From: Clostridia bacterium
GTDB taxonomy: Bacteria; Bacillota_A; Clostridia; Oscillospirales; CAG-272
Assembly (NCBI GenBank): GCA_017462445.1
Contig: JAFTRB010000078.1
Location: 1 to 14,100 of the forward strand
Direction: 5' to 3'
Length of the DNA: 14,100 bases
Shown here: in pieces, positions 1 to 6,194 of the stretch
How positions within the stretch are numbered: position 1 is the stretch's first letter
Layout of the letters: each line of letters starts with the position of its first letter
Notes under the pieces: model-generated
Database searches by the model: none
What the model was told of the DNA's origin: nothing
Seen by the model: the letters and a program-made list of their open reading frames with translations, nothing else
Made by a program: the position numbers and the translations under genes

Positions 1-296
1 AGGATAGCGGGAGCTGTCTCTGTGGTAAGCTCGCCATTCTCGCCCTCCTCGGTCTTAAGAAGGGGCTTCATTCTGTATACCACCTCGGGGGAGGTGATGA
101 AGGCGGTTACGCAATCCTCGCTCGTTCTGTCGATGACAATAAGCTCGGGCTTATCTCCCTCGGTGGGGCAGGCGAGGGCGCCATCCTTAATGACAAGGGC
201 ACAGCCCCTCTCGGTAGCCACATCCCCGCTGATGGGCAGGCGAAGCACATCGGGAGTGCTTGCGCCACTGTTTAATATTTTGACAATGCTGAACAT
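1..296 (-). CDS. Phage structural protein of unknown type, partial (3' end beyond window)
   Basis: An open frame starts at ATG 296 and runs off the left edge after 98 complete codons with no stop. The start is set by AGGAAAG a few bases upstream and by the 13-base gap after the preceding gene. The protein begins MFSIVKILNSG and is rich in short beta-type stretches (LVIKDGALACP, ELIVIDRTSED, VVYRMKPLLK). It has no membrane segment or recognisable catalytic motif. In phage late operons the position after portal and scaffold usually holds a head-decoration, capsid-associated or capsid gene. A small head protein made just before the capsid is a reasonable guess, but I do not recognise the family. 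The reading frame is firm; the function is positional inference. Confidence 0.7.
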   Translation of the reverse strand, partial: MFSIVKILNSGASTPDVLRLPISGDVATERGCALVIKDGALACPTEGDKPELIVIDRTSEDCVTAFITSPEVVYRMKPLLKTEEGENGELTTETAPAI

Positions 297-309
297 AGTC
301 TTTCCTTTC

Positions 310-783
310 TTATTTAGTTACCTTTTGGTACAGGGCGGTTATTTCCGCATCGGTCATATCCGAGAACAGCTCGCGCGCCTGGCGCATTTCTCTTGGGGAC
401 ATAGCCGACCTTGGCATAGCCGCTCTCCTTGCGACAGCGCTCGACAAATGCGCGCGGTTGTCCATAGGTGCGCGTCTTTCCTGGGTTGCAAGATATGCCT
501 CCCTGGGGGAAAGCCCAAGATCACGTAGCGCGGCATAGCGCAGAGGGTTGGACAGCTGAGTGATGCTGGAGGTCCTCTCAAGCTCGGAGAATTCCTCCTT
601 CAGCTCCTTCAGATCCTCCTCCATCAGCTCCTCATAGTCTATTCCCTCGGTAAAGGCTTCGTCCTCGTCCCCGTCATTCGCGGCGGTCTGCTCAGGCTCG
701 GCTTCTACCTCGGTATCGGGCTCTTGGGTGGTAGCCTCATCTACCACGCCCTCAACCGTCTCCATATTTTCCGTGATGCTCAT
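310..783 (-). CDS. Acidic, scaffold-like phage head protein (putative)
   Basis: 157 residues. ATG 783 is preceded by GGAGGTAAGAA, a strong ribosome binding site, and overlaps the stop of the 47-residue gene (shared ATGA at 780-783), so the two are probably translationally coupled. Residues 1-65 are strongly acidic (runs of E and D around EEDLKELKEE). The C-terminal half is basic and helical, ending MSPREMRQARELFSDMT followed by a short helix and KVTK. An acidic, probably disordered N-terminus with a charged helical C-terminus, lying between portal and capsid-type genes, is the usual appearance of a phage scaffolding protein, whose basic C-terminal helix binds the capsid protein. No protease motif is seen. 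The scaffold call rests on composition and position, not on a recognised family. Confidence 0.75.
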   Translation of the reverse strand: MSITENMETVEGVVDEATTQEPDTEVEAEPEQTAANDGDEDEAFTEGIDYEELMEEDLKELKEEFSELERTSSITQLSNPLRYAALRDLGLSPREAYLATQERRAPMDNRAHLSSAVARRAAMPRSAMSPREMRQARELFSDMTDAEITALYQKVTK

Positions 784-923
784 TTCTTACCTCCGCGAGA
801 TCTGCCATCGCCTGCAGGCTTTATTACAGAGCTCTTCATTCCGCTATCATTTGCGGAGGGCGCCTTGATGGGCCCGAAGCCAAAGTTCCTGTAGGCATCT
901 GCCTTATCTTTAGTGTTCTTCAT
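780..923 (-). CDS. 47-residue phage late-operon protein
   Basis: A small gene from ATG 923 to TGA 780. It has its own ribosome binding site (AAAGGAA, spacing about 8) and a stop that shares ATGA with the next start. It fills the gap between the 249-residue gene and the scaffold-like gene exactly. The product begins MKNTKDKADAYRNFGFGPI and ends with a basic GRSRGGKK tail. It is hydrophilic, with no membrane segment, and is probably disordered apart from the central NFGFG patch. The basic tail could contact DNA or the acidic scaffold, which is speculation. The coding status is well supported by the ribosome binding site and the exact overlaps at both ends. Function unknown. Confidence 0.7.
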   Translation of the reverse strand: MKNTKDKADAYRNFGFGPIKAPSANDSGMKSSVIKPAGDGRSRGGKK

Positions 924-938
924 AGTACAATTCCTTTC

Positions 939-1688
939 TTATTTTTGTAATTCAATGAATTCTCCGTGGACATGTCCGCCCAGCTCCTCAAGCTCCTTGA
1001 GATGCTCGTAGTAGCTGTCGGAAATATCGATGTAGTGGTCTATCAGCTTTTCCGCAGCCTTGCCCAGGAAGGAGGCGTCGGAGTCTGAAAGCCCCATATG
1101 ACGGGCATAGATCTCTGCTCCCTTGGCATCAAGCTCGAGCATTGCGATCTTGCCCATGATCTCGTCAATTACCTTCTGTCGCAGGACACCGTAGGTGCTT
1201 TCAACCACCTGCTTTGCCATATCGGGAGAAAGACCGCTCTGCACCGCATAATTGTAGGCGCTCTCGGCGTTTATAACTCCGCGGCTGATCAGGGTTTCGC
1301 TGACCCTTCTTCCGATACGCTGCTGCTCCTCGCCGTAGGAGGACAGGTAGGCAAGATAGCCCTGCGCATTCTTTTCCTCTGCCTCTGCCATCTCCTGCCT
1401 CAGTGCAGTATCGGTGGCGGCGAGCCTATCTGCCCCTACCCGTGTTAAATAATCGCGGTATCCGGAGGCGGATAGCCCCTTTTGGCGCAGGCTCTCTTTT
1501 GTAATGCCGTAGCCACTGTCGCCAAGAGCGCTTGCGATTGACGCTTCTTGCATGGCTCTTTGGTAGGTGGCCTTAGCGTTCTGTCCGCTCTCCGCCTTGT
1601 AGGTGGCAAAGCTCATCGGGCCGTTCTCCATATGCGTCGAGCGAAAATAGCTCCTCAGATAGTCCTCAAGACTTCTCATCTTAGCCAT
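939..1688 (-). CDS. Phage head-module protein of unknown function, helical (249 aa)
   Basis: Start ATG 1688 lies inside the last codons of the portal gene (8-base overlap), with GGAGG just upstream inside the portal 3' end, so translation is coupled to the portal. The protein is almost entirely predicted helix, rich in A, E, S and Y. Residues about 60-120 contain repeated SASGYRDYL and QGYLAYLSSY-type segments, and a charged stretch follows to the end. There is no signal peptide, membrane segment, cysteine motif or enzyme motif. Genes directly after the portal often encode a minor head protein, an internal virion protein or a head maturation protease. The lack of any visible catalytic motif argues against the protease. 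I do not recognise the family; a minor head or injected protein is a guess from position. Confidence 0.8.
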   Translation of the reverse strand: MAKMRSLEDYLRSYFRSTHMENGPMSFATYKAESGQNAKATYQRAMQEASIASALGDSGYGITKESLRQKGLSASGYRDYLTRVGADRLAATDTALRQEMAEAEEKNAQGYLAYLSSYGEEQQRIGRRVSETLISRGVINAESAYNYAVQSGLSPDMAKQVVESTYGVLRQKVIDEIMGKIAMLELDAKGAEIYARHMGLSDSDASFLGKAAEKLIDHYIDISDSYYEHLKELEELGGHVHGEFIELQK

Positions 1689-3471
1689 ATAGCATACCTC
1701 CCTCCTTGTTTACCGCCTCGGTGAAGTATTCTACATTCTCGCGCGCCTGGGGGTAGTGCGCTCTCTCCTGACACTGCCAGTAGCGGAGCAGGGTAGAGGG
1801 GCTCTGGGGATCACCCAGCGTGCCTGCCTTCAGGTTTTCGAGATTTCTCTGCCACATAGCCTCTCTCGAGTTGGCATCCGACGCGCTCGGGTCGGCGGAG
1901 AAGATATAGGCATCATCGTAGTAATATTCGCCGCTTTTGACATCAAATTCGATGAAATCATAGCGGTTGAATTGGGCATAGTGTATTCTGCCAAAGGCGT
2001 CCTTGTAGGAGAGCTGCCTTGGCTCATCGGCAAAGGCGAGATAAAGTCCGAATATAATGCGGTCCAGAGCTGCGTACAGGTAGTTCTTCATCTTGACCTT
2101 GGAGTCAAGACGGCCTCTCGCCTGGGATATTCTGAGCTGCTTGGCAATGCCCGACTCCTGGAAGCCGGTGTCTATTCCCTGGTAGGCATCTGAGATGCCG
2201 ACAACTCGCTTTGCCTGGTCATACAGCCTTTCCGCCTCGGCGATATCCTGGCTGATATCCGGGGTGGTGTCCACCTTGCCGTACTGCGAGGGGCTTTCGC
2301 CGGGCTTCATTCTTATCACCTGTCCGAAGACCGAGTTGTTTGCGCTGATGGAGGCGTCCTCCGGCATGATCGGGGTAACGCCCGCCCGAAGCAGCTTTTG
2401 CAGAATTCTTGATTCAATCTTGTTGATTGCCTGCTGCTGCGGGCGAATGTAGTCGCAATCCGACTGCCCGTAAAGCTCTCCCTCAGCCGAGGTGTTCTTC
2501 CTGATGACAATGGGGAATAGCTTGGGTACATAGTAGGGAATTTCTGTTCGCTTCATTTTCTCCCTGCCACCCACTGTAACCGTGTGTCCGTCCACCACCT
2601 CGGGCGCGACCGCAGGTATGGTATAGCCGGAGCGGAGCAGCTTGTCTTTTTCGAGGACCTCTCGCTCAACATCCCCCTGTACAAGGAGGGGCGTGTCACA
2701 TTTACAGGCGCTTTGCTCCTTTCCGCAGACCGAGCAGCAGAGGCTCTTTCTGTGGTAGAACTTGGGGATATCCGAAAGCGTCACTTCCCCCGAGAAGATG
2801 TATCTTGCCACATCTCCAACCTCATCGCGCCAGAAGCAGACGGTGAGCGCAAGCGCATCTCTTTCGGGAATGTCCATACCGCTTTCGTATGCAAGCTCAC
2901 AGCCCTCAAGCTCCTCCGCCGTCTTGTCGTATCTTCGCATTACCTCATCTTTAGTTGTGATAAAGCGAAGGAAGCAATACTCCATATCCTCTACACTGGA
3001 AATGCCGGGCTGAGGAATAAAGTCGCGCGGAGAGAGGCAGTGTATTTTTACCGTGCCCATCTCTCCCATATACTCGGTGTCGTGTTCCCACTCAACATAC
3101 CAGACACTGCCGCCGTAGATGTAGGTGTAGCGCTCGTCTATATCGTTCAGCTCGCCAAAGGGGAGCCTCTTGCGCAGCGCTCGACAAAGCCTCTCTATCG
3201 ACTCGGCATTGCGCTCGCGGCGCTCGCTGTATGAGGTAGGATCGGTCTTGGGATACGGGATATCGGAGGACACCTGGCTCTCAACAATTTCATAGGTGAT
3301 ATTTCTCACCGTCAGAGCCTCTTCGTTTGAGCCGTCGATCTCGCGTGAGCCCCTGTACTGGCGCATACATCTGTCCAGGTTCTCAAAGGCTTCTCCCATC
3401 GCTACGACCGCATTTTCGTAGAGCGAGGAGAAATAGTCTAATCTTATCTGTGCTTCATTACTGATTTTCAC
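1681..3471 (-). CDS. Phage portal protein
   Basis: 596 residues. The portal forms the dodecameric ring at one head vertex through which terminase pumps DNA. The call rests on size, position directly after the terminase large subunit, and portal-like content. The mid-region (about 315-365) reads PIVIRKNTSAEGELYGQSDC then a QQQAINKIESRILQKLL helix. A later region carries GKVDTTPDISQDIAEAERLYD and a QESGIAKQLRISQARGRLDS helix (about 400-457), as in stem and crown parts of portals with a QxaiNk-type motif. Start is GTG 3471, which shares GTGA with the terminase stop; GGAGAA lies just upstream. Unusually, residues 245-258 hold CCSVCG and CKC, a possible metal-binding knuckle. The C-terminus (about 530-596) is charged and probably exposed. 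The frame is intact. Confidence 0.88.
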   Translation of the reverse strand: MKISNEAQIRLDYFSSLYENAVVAMGEAFENLDRCMRQYRGSREIDGSNEEALTVRNITYEIVESQVSSDIPYPKTDPTSYSERRERNAESIERLCRALRKRLPFGELNDIDERYTYIYGGSVWYVEWEHDTEYMGEMGTVKIHCLSPRDFIPQPGISSVEDMEYCFLRFITTKDEVMRRYDKTAEELEGCELAYESGMDIPERDALALTVCFWRDEVGDVARYIFSGEVTLSDIPKFYHRKSLCCSVCGKEQSACKCDTPLLVQGDVEREVLEKDKLLRSGYTIPAVAPEVVDGHTVTVGGREKMKRTEIPYYVPKLFPIVIRKNTSAEGELYGQSDCDYIRPQQQAINKIESRILQKLLRAGVTPIMPEDASISANNSVFGQVIRMKPGESPSQYGKVDTTPDISQDIAEAERLYDQAKRVVGISDAYQGIDTGFQESGIAKQLRISQARGRLDSKVKMKNYLYAALDRIIFGLYLAFADEPRQLSYKDAFGRIHYAQFNRYDFIEFDVKSGEYYYDDAYIFSADPSASDANSREAMWQRNLENLKAGTLGDPQSPSTLLRYWQCQERAHYPQARENVEYFTEAVNKEGGMLYG

Positions 3472-4832
3472 ATTGGTTCTCCGTATTTGTTCTTAAGATA
3501 TTGTCTTGCCTCCTCGCCGGCAGAGTAGAAGTCCTCCCACATATCCGCGCTCCACCGTCCCCTTTTTGTCGCGGCTTCCTCCTTGCTTGGTCGGTGGTGG
3601 AAGATTGCAAAGCCGCGGAGCGCATCCGGAGCGTGGGTCAGCTCGTGTGGCTCGGTGGAGCAGTCGGTGGGGCGGAGCTTATCCACCGTCAAGGCGGGCA
3701 GACACTTTATAAGCTCTGTGCAGGTAGAGAAAATTTTTAGCCGAGCGCCCTCCTCGCCAACGCGGAGCATCTCCTTCAGCGCCAGCCAGCCACATTCGCG
3801 GTCGTTGGAGGTCTTGGTCAGATTAACTCCAAACTCCGCAAACAGGCTAGCCTTTGTCTTGCCACTCTCCTGGGTTCTTGACCACATATCCGGCGGTGCG
3901 AGAGTGGCATAGATGTCCTCGTTTTTGGGGGTACGTGCTATGATATCCTGCGCCGAGATGCTAATCGGGAGGTCGGATTTGCAATACTCTCGGTAGACAT
4001 ATGCCACTCCGTTTGGCGCCATTGCGATCCACAGCACCGCCAGGCGGTCAAGTCCGTAGTCTATTGTGCGGTATTTGCGCCAGCTCCCGGGGATTTCGAA
4101 GGGGGATATAATATGCTCCTTCGCTTGAAACTCCGAGAAATACTGTCCGTCAAAGATGTTCCAGTCGCCGTCAAGCAGGGCGCGCCTCTCTCGCTCGGGG
4201 AGGGCGAGAAGTCTTTCTCTGTAACCTGAGTCCTGCCTTGTGAGGAAGTGGTTATCGCTTAGCATAGAGGGGATAAAAATGCGTCGCATTCCGTCCTCCC
4301 CGACAAAGGGAGTGTCTGCCGGGGAGGGGTCAATAAACCTCGCCTTTACCCAGGAATGCCCCACGCCGCCCGGGTTGGTGGAGGACTTTATCTGCTTGGG
4401 GTAGTCGTTTGCCCCTCTCACACGGGAGATGAGGTAGAGGTACTGCCCCTCGGTGAAGTGAGTAAGCTCGTCAAAGCGTATCACATCGTATTCGGCGCTC
4501 TGATACTGGTAGACATCGTTTTCACCGGCGCAATAGCCAAAGTCTATGCAGGAGCCGTTGACAAACCTCCCTGTGTGGGTGGAGGAATTCAGCTTGAAGA
4601 TTTCCCTTGGATAGAGCGAGAGGGCGGTCCGTATCAGTGACTTGTCAAGTTCCTGGTAGGTCCTTCTTAAAATCAGCTGCTTTGACCTCGGATATTTAAG
4701 GGCGAAGAGCAGGGCATCAACCACCTGTCCGTAGGACTTGCCTCCGCCTGCCGCGCCGCCGAACAGCACCTCGCTCTCACAGGTGTCAATGAACTCCTTT
4801 TGCTTTCGTGTGATGGTAAGATTAAGCTTCAC
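3468..4832 (-). CDS. terL: Phage terminase large subunit
   Basis: 454 residues, normal for the family. This motor packages phage DNA: the N-terminal ATPase drives translocation and the C-terminal RNase H-like nuclease cuts concatemers. Visible motifs are Walker A GGAAGGGKS (25-33), Walker B VIRFDE (117-122, with E122 as the likely catalytic glutamate), coupling motif SSTNPGG (150-156), linker DGDWNIFDGQYF (221-232), and nuclease acidic residues D258 in TIDYG, D315 in APPDMW and D403 in HAPDALR. All key residues are present, so the protein looks active. It starts at GTG 4832, sharing GTGA with the preceding stop, with GGAGG about 13 bases upstream inside the preceding gene. It stands between the small subunit and portal genes in normal late-operon order. 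There is no frameshift or insertion. Confidence 0.96.
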   Translation of the reverse strand: MKLNLTITRKQKEFIDTCESEVLFGGAAGGGKSYGQVVDALLFALKYPRSKQLILRRTYQELDKSLIRTALSLYPREIFKLNSSTHTGRFVNGSCIDFGYCAGENDVYQYQSAEYDVIRFDELTHFTEGQYLYLISRVRGANDYPKQIKSSTNPGGVGHSWVKARFIDPSPADTPFVGEDGMRRIFIPSMLSDNHFLTRQDSGYRERLLALPERERRALLDGDWNIFDGQYFSEFQAKEHIISPFEIPGSWRKYRTIDYGLDRLAVLWIAMAPNGVAYVYREYCKSDLPISISAQDIIARTPKNEDIYATLAPPDMWSRTQESGKTKASLFAEFGVNLTKTSNDRECGWLALKEMLRVGEEGARLKIFSTCTELIKCLPALTVDKLRPTDCSTEPHELTHAPDALRGFAIFHHRPSKEEAATKRGRWSADMWEDFYSAGEEARQYLKNKYGEPM

Positions 4833-5173
4833 GGTCCGTCAACCACCTCCAGGGTAACAGAGAGAGAGGAGGCGGCCTCGTCGGGCTTCTCCTCGCCCAT
4901 ACCGAACTCCGCCGAGAGCAGGAACTTTGTCAGGGAGGCATCGTTCTTCTTCGCCAGTGCGTTGTCAATAAGATAATCTCTTCGGATTTCACTGCATTCC
5001 CGATACGCTCTCTCAAACTCATCATACCTGCGGAATCTCTCGATGTCCTCAAGCGTCAGCCCCGCGCTTACCCCGAATTTTGTAAAGCTCGGCGCTCCCA
5101 CTCCGCTGTATCCCACGAAGAAGGTATACATTCTCCGTGGCAGCTCTCGCTGGTATTTTGCCCTTTTTCCCAT
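4829..5173 (-). CDS. terS: Phage terminase small subunit (DNA-packaging recognition protein)
   Basis: 114 residues from ATG 5173. The frame could open earlier at GTG 5200 (nine more residues), but GGGAGAGAG lies directly before ATG 5173, while GTG 5200 has only a weak AGG. The later start is therefore preferred. Small subunits bind phage DNA at the packaging start and deliver it to the large subunit. The basic N-terminus (MGKRAKYQRELPRRMY) is followed by a region with VSAGLTLEDIERFRRYDEFE, suggestive of a helix-turn-helix. Next comes RDYLIDNALAKKNDASLTKF, a layout typical of oligomerising small subunits, and then a charged tail. Being first in the operon and sharing its stop with the large-subunit start supports the call. 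Sequence divergence in this family is high, so the identification is partly positional. Confidence 0.75.
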   Translation of the reverse strand: MGKRAKYQRELPRRMYTFFVGYSGVGAPSFTKFGVSAGLTLEDIERFRRYDEFERAYRECSEIRRDYLIDNALAKKNDASLTKFLLSAEFGMGEEKPDEAASSLSVTLEVVDGP

Positions 5174-5501
5174 CTCTCTCCCTTTCCGGTGGCTCGCCAC
5201 CTGTTTTGCCTGCGGGCACCTCTATCCTTGCCCGATTTTCTCACCTCAATTGGCTATTCGCCTTGCCGAAGCGGTCAGCGCTTGGCTTGTATCAATCATT
5301 TGACACTCACCTGCACCGTCGATCCCGGCGCCGTACGCTCGCCTCAATCGACAACACTATTGTAAAGCATTTTCGCTTTTCTGTAAGTACACCCACCCTC
5401 CAAAGTCACGCCGTAAGTGACGAATAAAATTGTAAGCCTTGCACAAAAAAACTGATATCCGCCCCTCCCGAGGGCAAAAGCTAACACCCTCACCCGGTGA
5501 C
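5174..5501. other. Noncoding interval between phage late operon and AT-rich cassette
   Basis: No convincing gene is visible on either strand over about 330 bases. On the minus strand there is a possible promoter (5359-5386), a short hairpin AAAGC/GCTTT overlapping it, and an imperfect GTCAC/GTGAC pair near 5405-5421. The 5' part (5174-5350) has GC like the phage genes and the distal part drops to intermediate GC, so the junction between phage-type and foreign DNA probably lies in about 5340-5500. No integrase gene, tRNA or clear att-type repeat is present. The stretch most likely holds the late-operon leader plus the end of the neighbouring transcription unit. Confidence 0.5.
5359..5386 (-). 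promoter_or_regulatory. Possible promoter for the phage late operon
   Basis: On the minus strand, TTACAG (5381-5386) and TACAAT (5359-5364) are separated by 16 bases, about 185 bases upstream of the terminase small-subunit start. The -10 box is good (5 of 6); the -35 box is poor. A small hairpin (AAAGC/GCTTT) lies in the spacer. Phage late promoters are often activator-dependent with a weak -35 box, so this is plausible, but it could be chance. Confidence 0.3.
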
Positions 5502-5541
5502 AAAAAGAAAAGGCAGATATCCGATTTCTCGAATATCTGCC
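5502..5541 (-). terminator. Rho-independent terminator of the three-gene cassette
   Basis: Read on the minus strand, GGCAGATATTCGA pairs with TCGGATATCTGCC (13 positions with one mismatch) around a four-base loop, followed directly by TTTTCTTTTTG. It starts 15 bases after the stop of the last cassette gene. It would insulate the phage late operon from cassette transcription. Confidence 0.85.
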
Positions 5542-5556
5542 AATTGTCCGGCGTAT

Positions 5557-6168
5557 TTAATTCAAATCAATATCCAGCATCGTTGGAAAGAAAGATACCA
5601 CCATCTGATTTTCATCAATGCCCCTGCAGGTTTCCCAATCGACAAATTCTTTTATAAAAACGGTTTGAAGTGACGAGGTTTCGTAAATCAGAATCAATAC
5701 CCCATCCTGAAGCACATAATAATGTACCTCACTACCACTGTAAAGCTCTAGCACGATTTTGCTTTCGGTTATTCTATCTACATCCTCCCGAGTAGAAATA
5801 TCTTCTTGTATTTCGTCAAAATCCTCACTATTCTTGTATTCATCAATTACAAGAACAGACATTGCGTATAATTCCTCATTTAATGTTATAATAACATCTT
5901 TACCATCGTTTTGCTTCAGAATAATATAATAACCGAAAGGTGTTTTTCTAAGGCACTGTACATGTACCATAGCTTTTATGTGTGTTAAACTAACAAAGTA
6001 ATTATCTATCAATTCTTTTAACTCATCTATTTTGCCTTCCGAATAGGAAACAGTAATCAAAGAATCCTTATCAGTCTCGTTATCATAGGATGGGTTAAAA
6101 AAATAGTTAAGCAATAAAGCCGAAAGAGTTACACCAATTAAAGCTAATATTAATAATACTTTTTTCAT
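5557..6168 (-). CDS. Membrane-anchored protein of unknown function (203 aa)
   Basis: Residues 1-24 (MKKVLLILALIGVTLSALLL and following) form a signal peptide or N-terminal anchor. There is no lipobox cysteine and no clear signal-peptidase site, so an uncleaved anchor with the rest outside the membrane is most likely. The remaining 175 residues are acidic and alternate short beta-type stretches (YYIILKQNDGKDVIITLN, VHYYVLQDGVLILIYETSS) with charged helices, suggesting a compact alpha/beta domain. No catalytic motif is seen. It is the last gene of the cassette: it starts 22 bases after the previous stop, with AAGGTAG inside a 19-base repeat as its probable, rather distant, ribosome binding site. 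GC is near 30%, far below the flanking genes. I do not recognise the family. Confidence 0.75.
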   Translation of the reverse strand: MKKVLLILALIGVTLSALLLNYFFNPSYDNETDKDSLITVSYSEGKIDELKELIDNYFVSLTHIKAMVHVQCLRKTPFGYYIILKQNDGKDVIITLNEELYAMSVLVIDEYKNSEDFDEIQEDISTREDVDRITESKIVLELYSGSEVHYYVLQDGVLILIYETSSLQTVFIKEFVDWETCRGIDENQMVVSFFPTMLDIDLN

Positions 6169-6175
6169 ATCTTAA

Positions 6176-6194
6176 ACTTCTACCTTGCAGTTAT
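6176..6194. repeat. 19-base direct repeat, copy 1
   Basis: ACTTCTACCTTGCAGTTAT, identical to 6933-6951. This copy spans the stop of the 274-residue gene (6191-6193) and the spacer before the next gene. On the minus strand it contains AAGGTAGAAG, which probably serves as ribosome binding site for the downstream gene. Looser similarity continues for about 12 bases beyond it, up to the ATG of the downstream gene. Confidence 0.8.

Noticed and set aside
22..528. Plus-strand open frame of 168 codons at the left end
   Set aside because: Overlaps two tightly packed minus-strand phage genes and has no ribosome binding site.
5174..5200. GTG 5200 as start of the terminase small subunit
   Set aside because: ATG 5173 has GGGAG directly upstream; GTG 5200 does not have a comparable site.
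5250..5306. Minus-strand 17-codon frame with an AGGTGAG-like site (MIDTSQALTAS...)
   Set aside because: Too short to tell from chance without comparative data; could only be a leader peptide by guess.
5315..5340. tRNA-like TCGATCCCGG on the plus strand
   Set aside because: Flanking bases do not form a T-stem and no acceptor or anticodon stem can be drawn.
5137..5427. Plus-strand open frames across the start of the phage operon
   Set aside because: They overlap the terminase small subunit and its leader, the amino-acid make-up is low-quality (S, P, R rich), and there are no start signals.
5439..5657. Plus-strand open frame starting near 5439
   Set aside because: It crosses the terminator hairpin and the 3' end of the cassette's last gene, starts with TTG and has no ribosome binding site.
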